Source: Streptomyces aurantiacus | GTDB lineage: Bacteria; Actinomycetota; Actinomycetes; Streptomycetales; Streptomycetaceae | NCBI RefSeq assembly: GCF_001418335.1 | Contig: NZ_LIPP01000080.1 | Span: forward strand, 1-36,673 | Length of the DNA: 36,673 bases | Direction of reading: 5' to 3' | Shown here: positions 1 to 7,489 of the stretch, one piece after another | How the letters are laid out: each line of letters starts with the position of its first letter | How positions within the stretch are numbered: position 1 is the first letter of the stretch | Notes under the pieces: generated by a model | What the model was told of the DNA's origin: nothing | The model's database searches: none | Seen by the model: only the letters and a program-made list of their open reading frames with translations | Position numbers and translations under genes: made by a program

Positions 1-2
1 CA

Positions 3-845
3 ACACGCCCACTCACAGTCGGGAACGCTCGCGTGCCCTACGGACACCGCGAGGGCGCGACACCGCTTGGACAGTGGGTGGCAGAACAACGATGGGCGTA
101 CGGGGCCGGGCAGATGAGCGGCCAGCGCGCCGCGCGGCTGGAGAAGCTCGGCATGGTCTGGTCCCTCGCCGATGAACGCTTCCAGGAGAACCTCGAAGCC
201 GCCAAGGCGTACTACGAGCAGCACTGGACACTGTGCGCGCCCCGGTCCGCGAGCGTGCTGGACCGGCCGTTGGGGATGTGGCTCGCGAATTTGAGGCGGC
301 AGGGTGCGCTGGACGGACACCCCGAGTGGGAGAGCGCGCTGCTTGAGGTCGATGAGGACTGGAACCCCAAGTGGCCGGCGGACTGGCAGAGGCACTATGC
401 CGCGCTGCGGGAGATGGTCGCGGAGGAGAACGTGCCCGTGCACGTCGAACCCGGGGTCACTGTGCACGGCATGGACATCGGCCGGTGGTTGGAGCGGATG
501 CGCAGGCACGCCATCTGGCACCAGCTGACGGACGGACAGCGCGAGCGCCTGGAGCAGCTCGGCATCACACCGCTTGCCCCGGAGCCGGAGGCGCCGGGGA
601 AGTCGCCCCAGGCGCCCCTGGGGGCCTTCGAGAAGGGCGTGGCAGCCCTCGCGCAGTACAAGGCCCGCACCGGCTCTGTGACGGTCCCCAGGGCCCACGT
701 AGAGGCGTTGCCGGACGGGTCGGAGGTCAAGCTCGGGGTCTTTCTCAGCAACAGCAAGAGCCGCCGGGCCAAGCTGACCGCCGACAAGCTCGCCGCGCTG
801 GCCGGCCTCGGGCTGGAGTGGGCGGCAGAGGAAGGAGCGGCGTGA
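3..845 (+). CDS. Helicase-associated-domain protein, C-terminal part (5' end outside window)
   Basis: At least four copies of the helicase-associated (HA) repeat are visible, each with a core like LGxWL..R followed by LExLG: around residues 20-55 (PLGQWVAEQR), 88-130 (PLGMWLANLR), 158-185 (DIGRWLERMR) and 240-275 (KLGVFLSNSK), counting from position 3. These repeats normally form the tail of large DEAD/DEAH-type helicase-like proteins of actinobacteria and are thought to bind nucleic acid. The frame is open to the first codon of the window and the first repeat appears to begin before the GTG at 33, so that GTG is probably internal and the N-terminal helicase core lies upstream. The TGA overlaps the ATG of the next gene. 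Family call good; function of this protein unknown. Confidence 0.75.
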   Translation, partial: TRPLTVGNARVPYGHREGATPLGQWVAEQRWAYGAGQMSGQRAARLEKLGMVWSLADERFQENLEAAKAYYEQHWTLCAPRSASVLDRPLGMWLANLRRQGALDGHPEWESALLEVDEDWNPKWPADWQRHYAALREMVAEENVPVHVEPGVTVHGMDIGRWLERMRRHAIWHQLTDGQRERLEQLGITPLAPEPEAPGKSPQAPLGAFEKGVAALAQYKARTGSVTVPRAHVEALPDGSEVKLGVFLSNSKSRRAKLTADKLAALAGLGLEWAAEEGAA

Positions 846-1234
846 TGGCCTCGCGCGACGAAGAGCAGCGTGTGCAGGAAGCCGTACAACGGCATGTGCG
901 CCGCCGTGCCTTCGCGGAGGCGGAGCAGGTCATCTCGTTGGTGCTGGCCGATCCGCAGGTGCAGGAGGCGAGGGCACAGGTCGAGGCGGCGGAGACGGAG
1001 CTCGGTATGGAGCTGTCCGCCCGTCTCCAGTCCTTCCAGGACCGCTACGACCAGGCCGTGCGCGACGGCGACGTGGCCCGGCTCACCGGGATCTGTCCGG
1101 GCAAGCACGGCCGCTGGGGACGGATCTGCGTCCTGGACGACGGTCACGAGGTGTCGATGGAGGAACCGCACTGGGGGCGCAACAGCGAGGGGCAGCCGAT
1201 CGCGTGGGTGGGCAGCGCGCCCGACGACTGGTGA
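845..1234 (+). CDS. Hypothetical protein, 129 aa, coupled to the helicase-associated gene
   Basis: The ATG shares one base with the TGA of the preceding gene (TGATG), typical of translational coupling, so it probably works with that protein. The first ~75 residues are charged and rich in Ala, Glu, Arg and Gln, consistent with a coiled coil. The last ~50 residues form a small globular part with a G-K-H-G-R-W-G stretch and a short acidic end. I do not recognise the family. G/C at third positions and the coupled start support a real gene. Confidence 0.6.
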   Translation: MASRDEEQRVQEAVQRHVRRRAFAEAEQVISLVLADPQVQEARAQVEAAETELGMELSARLQSFQDRYDQAVRDGDVARLTGICPGKHGRWGRICVLDDGHEVSMEEPHWGRNSEGQPIAWVGSAPDDW

Positions 1235-1345
1235 GTGCACCGGGTCGTGCCGCCACCCTCGGACCCGTCGGCGGCGGCGTACGGCTGGTAGGCAGGACCT
1301 GGGGCGTGCTGGGCGGCCCGGGGTCTTTCGCTGCTTTGTGCCAGC

Positions 1346-1446
1346 GGCCCAAGATTCCAGGGCGTACACGCACTTCAGTGCGATGTCGAGGGCACTGAGG
1401 TGCAGGCATCGCACTGGTGTGCGTGTAGGACCTGGGGTTCCGGGCC
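1346..1446. repeat. Long imperfect inverted repeat (40-base arms)
   Basis: Bases 1346-1385 pair with 1407-1446 around a 21-base loop. The inner arm has ten consecutive pairs from 1376-1385 against 1407-1416 and a further run of nine at 1365-1373 against 1419-1427. By eye about 31 Watson-Crick and four or five G-U pairs form out of 40 positions. It lies just after the gene ending at 1234. Its length exceeds a simple terminator; it could be a bidirectional terminator or a MITE-like remnant. Nothing else was recognised in the 338 bases 1235-1572. Confidence 0.65.
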
Positions 1447-1572
1447 TCTCCCTCTACGCTTTCGAGTCCCGCGCCGGCGCTTCCCGGCCAGCTGATCCCC
1501 GCTGGCCAGAGCACCACTACGAATTCGCAACACTCGCCGCACGGGCCGCCCGCCGCCCGTATCAACGTCTTC

Positions 1573-2352
1573 ATGGCCACCACACCGTCCCGCGGCTCCG
1601 GTCGCGCCCGCCGCCGTACCCGGATCACGCCCCGTCGCGCTGCCGTTCCGATCGGCTCCCGCGCCCCGCGCCGCCGCACCCGTACCTCCCGGGAGGCCGG
1701 GCAACCGGCCGTCCCCGCACCAGCGGACCGGTGGACGCGCATCCAGCAGGCCGCTGGCACCCTGGCTGCCCTGGGCACCCTCGCCGTAATCGCCTTCACC
1801 TGGCTGTCGATCCAGCAGGTCAATAACGAGCACGCCCTCACCCGCGAAGGACAAGTCACCGACCGGTACAACGCCGCCGTCAGCAACATCGGCGACGACT
1901 CCCTCGAAGTCCGCCTCGGCGGCATCTACGCCCTGCAGCGCATCATGGAGGACTCCCCCCGCGACCAGCCCGCCATCGTCAACGTCCTGTCCACCTACAT
2001 CCGCAGCCACGCGGCCAAGCCCAAGAAGCCCACCCCCGGCAGAGAACCGGACAGCGACATCCAGGCCGCTGCCACAGCACTCGCCACCCGCAACAGTGAC
2101 CACGACGGCACTGTCCGCGTCGACCTCCACGGCGCGGACCTGCGCGGCGCAGAACTGACCGGCGCGGACCTGCGCGGCGCGAGCCTGACCGACGCGGATC
2201 TGGGCGCGAACCTAACCGGCGCGGATCTGCGCGACGCGAACCTGACCGGCGCCGACCTGACCGGCGCGTTCCTGCACGGCGCGGATCTGCGCGACGCGGA
2301 TCTGCGCGACGCGAACCTGACCGGCGCCAACCTGAGCGGCGCGAAGCGGTAG
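1573..2352 (+). CDS. Pentapeptide-repeat membrane protein
   Basis: A 259-residue protein in three parts. Residues 1-50 are very basic and Arg-rich. Residues ~59-82 form one hydrophobic transmembrane segment ([17 protein letters not shown]), followed by a soluble stretch ending near residue 165. From ~178 to the end there are about fifteen A(D/N)LxG-type pentapeptide repeats, which fold as a right-handed quadrilateral beta-helix. The architecture is common in Streptomyces; the role is not established, and the link to the gyrase-protecting Qnr/MfpA group is only the fold. The ATG at 1573 is the first in-frame start that keeps the TM segment. Confidence 0.8.
   Translation: MATTPSRGSGRARRRTRITPRRAAVPIGSRAPRRRTRTSREAGQPAVPAPADRWTRIQQAAGTLAALGTLAVIAFTWLSIQQVNNEHALTREGQVTDRYNAAVSNIGDDSLEVRLGGIYALQRIMEDSPRDQPAIVNVLSTYIRSHAAKPKKPTPGREPDSDIQAAATALATRNSDHDGTVRVDLHGADLRGAELTGADLRGASLTDADLGANLTGADLRDANLTGADLTGAFLHGADLRDADLRDANLTGANLSGAKR
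2131..2349 (+). repeat. Tandem 15-base repeats coding the pentapeptide helix
   Basis: The 3' third of the pentapeptide gene is built of 15-base units of the form GGCGCGGAYCTGCGC with neighbouring GGCGCGAACCTGACC variants. At least ten units are recognisable and near-identical units recur at 2281-2300 and 2296-2340, so slippage or unit-number variation between strains is likely. Confidence 0.8.
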
Positions 2353-2433
2353 CGCACCGCTCCTCGGCTGTGACGACGATGTCCGAACCAAAGGCACGGT
2401 GGGCCACCAGCCAGTAGCGGCAGTGAGTTGCTG

Positions 2434-2586
2434 ATGCCCGCCACCTACGACGACAGCACGGCGGCCGCGGACCTCATCAGCCATCCGCGCGGCGGCGAGC
2501 CGCCCGCCCTGATCCCCGCCGACCGGCTCGCGCAGGGGCTGCGCAATCTTCCTGTCGACGCACCCGAAAAGGCGCCCGTGTCATGA
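2434..2586 (+). CDS. Small hypothetical protein, 50 aa
   Basis: ATG at 2434 with a 50-codon frame ending in TGA at 2584-2586. The product is hydrophilic and Pro/Ala-rich with no TM segment. Its stop overlaps the ATG of the next micro-ORF (ATGA at 2583), the arrangement seen in runs of small co-translated genes on actinobacterial integrative elements. I do not recognise the sequence. The coupling and codon pattern are the only support. Confidence 0.35.
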   Translation: MPATYDDSTAAADLISHPRGGEPPALIPADRLAQGLRNLPVDAPEKAPVS

Positions 2587-2690
2587 ACAGCTACGCCGTG
2601 CTCTACGACCCCGAAGGCCGGATCGGCACTCAGAGAGTTATCGGCGTACTAAGGCTGCCAACAGGCCCACGCCAGCCATTGCGACAGTGA
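2583..2690 (+). CDS. Micro-ORF, possibly the truncated start of a larger gene
   Basis: ATG at 2583 overlaps the preceding TGA. The first 19 residues (MNSYAVLYDPEGRIGTQRV) read like a genuine protein start. From about 2636 onward the frame runs antisense through the 3' end of the minus-strand gene ending at 2638 and stops after 35 residues. It may be the 5' stump of a gene cut off by a recombination near 2636. Low confidence as a functional gene. Confidence 0.3.
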   Translation: MNSYAVLYDPEGRIGTQRVIGVLRLPTGPRQPLRQ

Positions 2691-2808
2691 GCGGAGGCAC
2701 CAGCGACGGGTGGAGATAGGTGACGTGGGCCAGCCCGGCGGCAAGCATCAACCCCGTAGCGATCCAGGGCGTGTAGTCAGGGCGGGGCGTGTTCGGGCCG
2801 GTCGGCAT
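2638..2808 (-). CDS. Small two-TM membrane protein, 56 aa
   Basis: The ATG at 2808 is preceded by AAGGAG a few bases upstream, a clear ribosome binding site; the longer frame to 3114 lacks comparable support. The product has a short N-terminal tail (MPTGPNTPRPDY), then two hydrophobic segments at about residues 14-31 and 36-53, and an Arg-Arg end. Size and topology resemble the small Spd/spread-type membrane proteins of Streptomyces conjugative elements, but no diagnostic motif is visible, so the assignment is a suggestion only. Confidence 0.55.
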   Translation of the reverse strand: MPTGPNTPRPDYTPWIATGLMLAAGLAHVTYLHPSLVPPLTVAMAGVGLLAALVRR

Positions 2809-3277
2809 CAACGGCTCCTTCGGGGCGGGCGCACCATCGGTGCGCAACAGGTGTAGACAACGCTGCCCCGCAGCTTGAGCAGAATGGAAAAGCAGCAGGC
2901 AGCAGGGCTCGGCCACGAGTGAACCGAACGGACACCAGCGTGGAAGCAGGGCAAACTCGCCGCCGTTCCCGAGCTGTTGTGCAGGGAGGATCACTCGCAC
3001 CACGCAGCCGCCACTCTGCATGGAAAGTCGGTAACGGCGTTTCCGGTACACCCCCCGCGACGACATAGCTCTCAGATCACTCAGATCACTTTCCGTAAGG
3101 TACTCGCGACTCAAACCTCACATGACCTGCAGGTATGCACTCATCCGGAGGCGGGGACTTGTGCAGAGCTCTTCACACTTTTTCCTCGGTAAAGGGCCAT
3201 CTGTGCTTTTCCACCCCATAAGACCCGGTGTGGTGCTACGTGATGCGGTAGAGGCTGCGCCAAGTGTTGCGCTGAGA
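2809..3277. other. Gene-poor stretch
   Basis: No convincing gene in either direction. The short frames here lack ribosome binding sites and recognisable protein patterns. A/T content is locally higher around 3050-3200, which would suit promoters, but no clear -35/-10 pair was identified. Confidence 0.5.
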
Positions 3278-3374
3278 GCCTGAAGCTGTCGGGGATCTTG
3301 GATACGGCCAGGGACCCCGGTGCTACTCGCTTCGTTGTCGCCCACCGAAAACAAGATCCCCGACAGCATCAGGC
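3278..3374. terminator. Inverted repeat just past the first 2H phosphoesterase gene
   Basis: Bases 3278-3300 pair with 3352-3374 at 22 of 23 positions (inner end GGGGATCTTG against CAAGATCCCC), separated by a 51-base spacer. The right arm runs into the stop of the minus-strand gene ending at 3369, so the position fits a terminator for that gene. The long spacer is unusual for an intrinsic terminator, and a recombination or mobile-element end is an alternative. Confidence 0.5.
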
Positions 3375-3992
3375 ACTCAGCGGCACGTCTGCGAGGTGCT
3401 CCCAGGTGATGTGCCGCCGGTCGTGCCACTGCGCGACCAGGGACAGCTTCTGTGCCCGCAGCGTGACCGGCTCGCCGGGATGGTCGGACAGCAGCACCTT
3501 CATCTCACGGCGGTCGGCGCGCTGCGGACCGGCGACTCCGTACGCGCCCGTCAGGTGCGGGTAGTAGGCGCTGGGGAGGAGCGGGAAGCGGGCGGCGGTG
3601 ACCTCTGCGTCGACGCGGGTGGTCAGCTCCCAGAGGTGGCGTGCCGGGGCGCCGGGCCGGGCGGGGAACTCTATGCCGACGGTGCCGATCGTGGGCCGGT
3701 CGAAGACCAGGTCGAAGGGGGCGATGCTCTCGCATGCCGCGCGGACCCGGTCGACGATGGTGTCGATCTCGGTGGAGGTGTACGCCGCCACGGGGCCGCC
3801 GTGCATGACGGTGGTGTGCATCCACCGCGCCGCGACCGGCGCCAGCCCCGGCCGGTGGGTGAGCTCCCGGTAGGGGCGTACCAGCGCTTCGTCCAGGACC
3901 TGCGGGTCGAACAGAAGGTGCCAGTGCAGATCCGCGCGGCCCGCCGGCCACGGATACTCATGCTGCTCCACCCCGGCAAAGAAGTCGTGCAC
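3369..3992 (-). CDS. 2'-5' RNA ligase / 2H phosphoesterase-like protein (copy 1)
   Basis: A 207-residue protein with both HxT signatures of the 2H phosphoesterase superfamily: HTTV at residues 59-62 and HLTG at 146-149, about 87 residues apart as the fold needs. Family members hydrolyse cyclic phosphates or 2',5' bonds in RNA or nucleotides; the substrate here is unknown. The start is GTG at 3992, with a purine-rich GGGAGGGGG a few bases upstream. A clear paralogue lies at 6331-7095 on the same strand. Length and motifs look intact. Cytoplasmic; no signal or TM segment. Confidence 0.75.
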   Translation of the reverse strand: MHDFFAGVEQHEYPWPAGRADLHWHLLFDPQVLDEALVRPYRELTHRPGLAPVAARWMHTTVMHGGPVAAYTSTEIDTIVDRVRAACESIAPFDLVFDRPTIGTVGIEFPARPGAPARHLWELTTRVDAEVTAARFPLLPSAYYPHLTGAYGVAGPQRADRREMKVLLSDHPGEPVTLRAQKLSLVAQWHDRRHITWEHLADVPLSA

Positions 3993-4324
3993 AACAGCCC
4001 CCTCCCGTACGGCGATTCGGCGTCACGCTACCGACCGAGGCACGCCGGGTCACGCGGCCCGGACGGCTCCGCGGGCACGGACCACCTGGCGCAGCTCGGT
4101 GCGCGCCGTCGGCATGGAGGGGGCGGTCTCCACGTAGGGGTACCACCGCGACCGTACGGACAGCGGAGGCCACCACCACGGCCTCCCCCTGATCGTCGCC
4201 CGGCGCCGCCTCCCCCGTCGGCGCCGGGCGACCCCCGCGAAGCCCCGGCGAGCGCTGTCCACCAGCAGCCGCCCGGGGGCTTCTCCTTTGGTCTCGCCCT
4301 GTCCCTCGCTGGAGGGCTTGCTGA
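3993..4324. other. Gene-poor stretch, possible decayed reading frame
   Basis: No gene with a supported start. A minus-strand frame between about 4330 and 4050 has a partly natural-looking patch (WYPYVETAPSMPTARTEL near 4140-4085), but it has no convincing start and a very basic composition. It could be a remnant of a larger gene. Confidence 0.35.
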
Positions 4325-4600
4325 TCAGTAATCGCCGTCCGGCATGGGGTCGCCGGCCCTGACCGCCGCGCAGCGGGTGCAGGTGCTGTTGCGGCAGGTG
4401 TCTTGCTTCGCGTTGCGCCGGTACTCGGCACAGTATGGCTGCCGCCACGGGTAGGGCACTGCGTCTACCGCCCTCTGGGCAGCCGCCCGGGCCTCGGCGA
4501 GCGCGTTCGGGTTGTCCTGGCCGTCCAGGAGCCGCAGCGCGCGGTGCAGGGCCTCACGGGCTGCCGTGGTGTTGGGGGCACGACGGGCGGTTCGGGGCAC
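4325..4600 (-). CDS. Small Cys-containing hypothetical protein, 91 aa
   Basis: GTG start at 4600 preceded by GAGGAG at about 5 bases. The first half is an Ala/Arg-rich helix (TTAAREALHRALRLL...). The second half holds four cysteines in a C-x10-C-x4-C-x2-C pattern (YCAEY...DTCRNSTCTRC), suggesting a small metal-binding or disulfide knot. I do not recognise the family. Confidence 0.5.
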   Translation of the reverse strand: MPRTARRAPNTTAAREALHRALRLLDGQDNPNALAEARAAAQRAVDAVPYPWRQPYCAEYRRNAKQDTCRNSTCTRCAAVRAGDPMPDGDY

Positions 4601-4840
4601 ATGAACTCCTCGGTCTCAGAAGCTGTGTCAGAACCGGTGATCAGTGACGTTCCGTAACGCCGAGGCTGGCGACGGACTGGCCGTCTTCACGGTCTTTACA
4701 TCGGTACAGCCGTTGGCGAGCTGAGACTGATCATGGTCGGCTAGCCGGATCATCCCGTCAGCGTTCCGCCCGCGCCCCCTATATGGGTGAACAGGCACTC
4801 AATCTGGGATAGCTTGTTGTTGCGGGGGCAGCACCCTCAC

Positions 4841-5260
4841 GTGAAACGTCATCTCCTGGCTGCCGCTGCGGCCGCTATCACTTTCCTGGCTACCGCACCG
4901 ACGTTCGCCTCGTCTGCGGCCCCCACCAGTGAGTTCCACGGCTGCCCGTCGGGCTACACGTGCTTGTGGGAGCACGCCAACTACAAGGGGACGCGCGTTT
5001 CCTTCCCAAACAAGTGCTCGAAGGAGCTAGTGCCAGTACCCGCCCACATGCGCGATAAGGCGAGCTCCGCGTACATGTCACGCCTGACTGGCGGTCTTCG
5101 CGTATCTCTGACGGACACCTTGGACGGAACCCATATCCGCCAAGGCATCACCATCGGGGCAGGAGATAAGGTGCCCTTCCTGAACGTCGCCGGCAAGGCA
5201 CAGATGAACGACAGCATCGACGTGGTGTGGTTCAGTCACGGCCACGGGCTGTGCCCGTAG
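4841..5260 (+). CDS. Secreted peptidase-inhibitor-family I36-like (crystallin-fold) protein
   Basis: A 139-residue protein. The GTG at 4841 places a classical signal peptide at the N-terminus: KR, then an Ala-rich hydrophobic core at residues 5-20, with probable cleavage after the Ala-Ser-Ser-Ala-Ala run near residue 26. The mature part begins with a CPSGYTCLWEHANYKG motif, characteristic of the small beta/gamma-crystallin-like I36 (Streptomyces metalloproteinase inhibitor) family. Cysteines at 35, 41, 59 and 138 could form two disulfides. An upstream in-frame ATG at 4787 would put 18 extra residues before the signal and is less likely. Probably secreted; inhibitory activity is inferred from family only. 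Confidence 0.7.
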   Translation: MKRHLLAAAAAAITFLATAPTFASSAAPTSEFHGCPSGYTCLWEHANYKGTRVSFPNKCSKELVPVPAHMRDKASSAYMSRLTGGLRVSLTDTLDGTHIRQGITIGAGDKVPFLNVAGKAQMNDSIDVVWFSHGHGLCP

Positions 5261-5752
5261 ACCGGGCCGATGTCACAGGCCAGTCCACAAGGCCGCCTGC
5301 AGCCACTTGAGGCCTCGCGCGCTCGTACCGGCCTTGACATCCGGCGGGCCGACGTCACCAGCGCCCAGATTGGCTACGGCGACGTCATTAGGGACCAACA
5401 AGGCATCTCGAAGCGGCCCCAATCTGTGAAGATTGTCGCGCATAAAGTCGGCCTGAGATAGATCCACTTGGCCCTTCTGCGTGTCACTCGTGGAGCCGGT
5501 TCAGATCGTCGCGGCACAAGCTCCCCTGCGGAGTTGCTGTGGTGGATCCGGAAGAGCACGCCGCAGCCACACCACGAGTTGCACCATGCGACGAATCACG
5601 CGGCGACCGGGATGCCTTGGGCGTTGCGGAGCCCGTGGTCCCAGGTTACTGACGTACAGCCCTGAGTAGGGCGGGTGTGGCTGACACGGGTCGTAGGCCC
5701 GGGGCTATTCACGGCGGCGATTCCTGCGATGTCGGAGCCCAGACCTATACCG
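5261..5752. other. Gene-poor stretch
   Basis: Only short overlapping frames, no ribosome binding site linked to a plausible product, and no clear hairpin. Probably intergenic or decayed sequence. Confidence 0.5.
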
Positions 5753-6466
5753 TCAGGGCACCCGACCGCATGAGTCGGGGTCGGACTTCTTGACGCGGTG
5801 AGCGTCGGGTGCCCCATTCCACGTCGGCACGAAGTCGTGAACGATTTTCACTTTCATTTCTCTTTCCGCAGCCTTACGTTCTGCGTCTTTGTCCGACGCT
5901 AGTGCGAGCGTGTCGTCCTGCGTGAGTGTCCAGCGCTGCGCGCTGGAGTCGTTGAACGACAGCACAGCCATGACGGTGGTGAAGCCGTCCGCGGGATCAT
6001 CTGACATTTTCATTCGCTTAGCGAAGGCGGCGCGGTCCGCAGTGAAGTGTGTACACGGCGGCAAGTTCGGAAGCATGACGACCTTTACTTCATCGGTACC
6101 GCCTGTGTGCAAGTAGGCCGTGAGGTGTTTGACAGGGCGGGACGAGGTATTGGCAATGGTCGTGGAGTACCCGTCGATGTTTTGCTCCCACCAAACGAGC
6201 ATCTCGGCTTGAGCGCGGGCTTCTTGTTTCCTGGCGTCTTCGGCTTGCTCCAGCATGACCTTCGTTGCTTGGTATCCGGCCCATGTAGCGACCGCAGTGA
6301 ACAGGAGACCTGCACCGGCGGTGAATGCTCCTACGGCTGCTGCGACTTGCGTCCAATCGCGCGGCTGTCTGTCGGCCCGCCGATGCCGGCGCTGGCGTAT
6401 GGTTTGGAGCCGCGCACGGCTGCTGCCACGCATCCTGCCAGTACGCCGAAGCCGCGGTACGACCAT
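5753..6466 (-). CDS. Single-pass membrane protein with cytoplasmic coiled coil, hypothetical
   Basis: The ATG at 6466 follows GGGGAGGGA by a few bases, so this start is favoured over a longer frame to 6958 that runs out of frame through the neighbouring 2H gene. The 237-residue product has a basic N-terminus (~residues 1-45), a TM segment near 48-72 (VGAFTAGAGLLFTAVATWAGY), a short heptad-like helix (MLEQAEDARKQEARAQAEM), then a soluble domain with WWEQNIDGYS. Many actinobacterial proteins share this layout; function unknown. Its 5' end overlaps the 3' end of the adjacent 2H gene by 136 bases in another frame. Confidence 0.6.
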   Translation of the reverse strand: MVVPRLRRTGRMRGSSRARLQTIRQRRHRRADRQPRDWTQVAAAVGAFTAGAGLLFTAVATWAGYQATKVMLEQAEDARKQEARAQAEMLVWWEQNIDGYSTTIANTSSRPVKHLTAYLHTGGTDEVKVVMLPNLPPCTHFTADRAAFAKRMKMSDDPADGFTTVMAVLSFNDSSAQRWTLTQDDTLALASDKDAERKAAEREMKVKIVHDFVPTWNGAPDAHRVKKSDPDSCGRVP

Positions 6467-7095
6467 GTCCGTCCCTCCCCAGTGCTCTCCAGGAGCAACG
6501 AGCAATCCCTCCACTTGATGTGCTGGCACAGCAGACTCTTGTGCCGGCGGTCGTAGCGCTGGGCGACCAGTGACAGGTGGGTGGCCCGCAGCACCACGGG
6601 GCCGCCGGGGTGGTCGGAGAGCCAGGCCTTCATCGTCCGGCGGTCGGCCCGCTCGGGGCCGCCGACTCCGTAGGCGAGCGAGACGTGCGGGTAGTAGCCG
6701 TCGTCCAGGATCCTCGGGAAACGGCCGCCGGTGACGTCGGCGTCGACGGCGGTGGTCAGCTCCCACAGTCGGCGGGCCGGTGCGCCCGGCCGCGCTGCGC
6801 ACTCCACCGCGACCGTGCCGACCGAGTGCCTGTCGTAGATCAGGTCGAACGGAGCGGTCGTGGCGCAGGCCTCGCCGACCCGGTCGACGATGGCGGTGAT
6901 CTCCGCCTGCGTGTACTGGTCCACCGGGCCGCCGTGCATGACCGTGGCGTGGACCCACCGGGCAGGAACCGGTGCCAGGCCCGGGCGATGGGTCAGCTCC
7001 CGGTACGGGACCACGAGCTGTTCCTCCACCAGTGCTTCGTCGTACAGCAGGTGCCAGTGCAGGTGTAGGTTCCCGTTTCCGATGGCCCTCGGCAC
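6331..7095 (-). CDS. 2'-5' RNA ligase / 2H phosphoesterase-like protein (copy 2, extended C-terminus)
   Basis: Clear paralogue of the gene at 3369-3992: the blocks LHWHLL, PYRELTHRPGLAPV, MHGGPV and LSDHPG match. Both 2H motifs are kept as HATV and HVSL. Homology ends at about DRRH (near 6540), after which ~70 residues of unrelated sequence follow before the stop at 6331. That tail overlaps the start of the next minus-strand gene, so the original stop was probably lost by frameshift or recombination. The GTG at 7095 best matches the paralogue's start; the frame is open up to 7266. Activity uncertain but the core looks complete. Confidence 0.65.
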   Translation of the reverse strand: MPRAIGNGNLHLHWHLLYDEALVEEQLVVPYRELTHRPGLAPVPARWVHATVMHGGPVDQYTQAEITAIVDRVGEACATTAPFDLIYDRHSVGTVAVECAARPGAPARRLWELTTAVDADVTGGRFPRILDDGYYPHVSLAYGVGGPERADRRTMKAWLSDHPGGPVVLRATHLSLVAQRYDRRHKSLLCQHIKWRDCSLLLESTGEGRTWSYRGFGVLAGCVAAAVRGSKPYASAGIGGPTDSRAIGRKSQQP

Positions 7096-7489
7096 GGCGT
7101 TGACCAGCTCGGATGTTGGGCGTCTCACGCGGTGTCCTCGCGAGTTCGTCTCACTTCCGTGTCCTCTTGCGTGCGGTCCGGCAGTTAGGTCGGACAGCAA
7201 TCCGATGCCCTGGCGAGACCGCATTGACGGTCGCTGTTCGCTGGACCGCTGGCCCGGCGGCTCCAATGGTCACAGCCCATGGGCCCCGATCGCTCCCAAT
7301 CCCCGCGGCGGTGCCTTAAACAGCACCCGCAGTGGCCGGGACCCAACTGTCCACTCACCAAGCAACTGCCGATGCCGCCCGGAGTGTTGCCTCATGCCGG
7401 TGGGACTGACCCGAAACATCATTAAGGCTTTTGGGTTATGCCCATGCATACGGCCACCTGCGGGGAGGGGCGAGTCCGACTATGGCGTC
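7096..7489. other. Intergenic region between divergent genes
   Basis: Separates the minus-strand 2H gene from the plus-strand NACHT gene. It should hold promoters for both, but no confident -35/-10 pair was found. A GGGGAGGGG tract at about 7461-7470 may assist translation of the downstream gene, though it is about 20 bases from the chosen GTG, leaving that start uncertain. Confidence 0.4.

Noticed and set aside
6860..7489. Longer N-terminus for the NACHT protein starting at 6860
   Set aside because: The first ~75 codons run antisense through the conserved part of the 2H phosphoesterase gene, and the rest is low-complexity with no ribosome binding site. The GTG at 7490 just before the first TM helix is more sensible.
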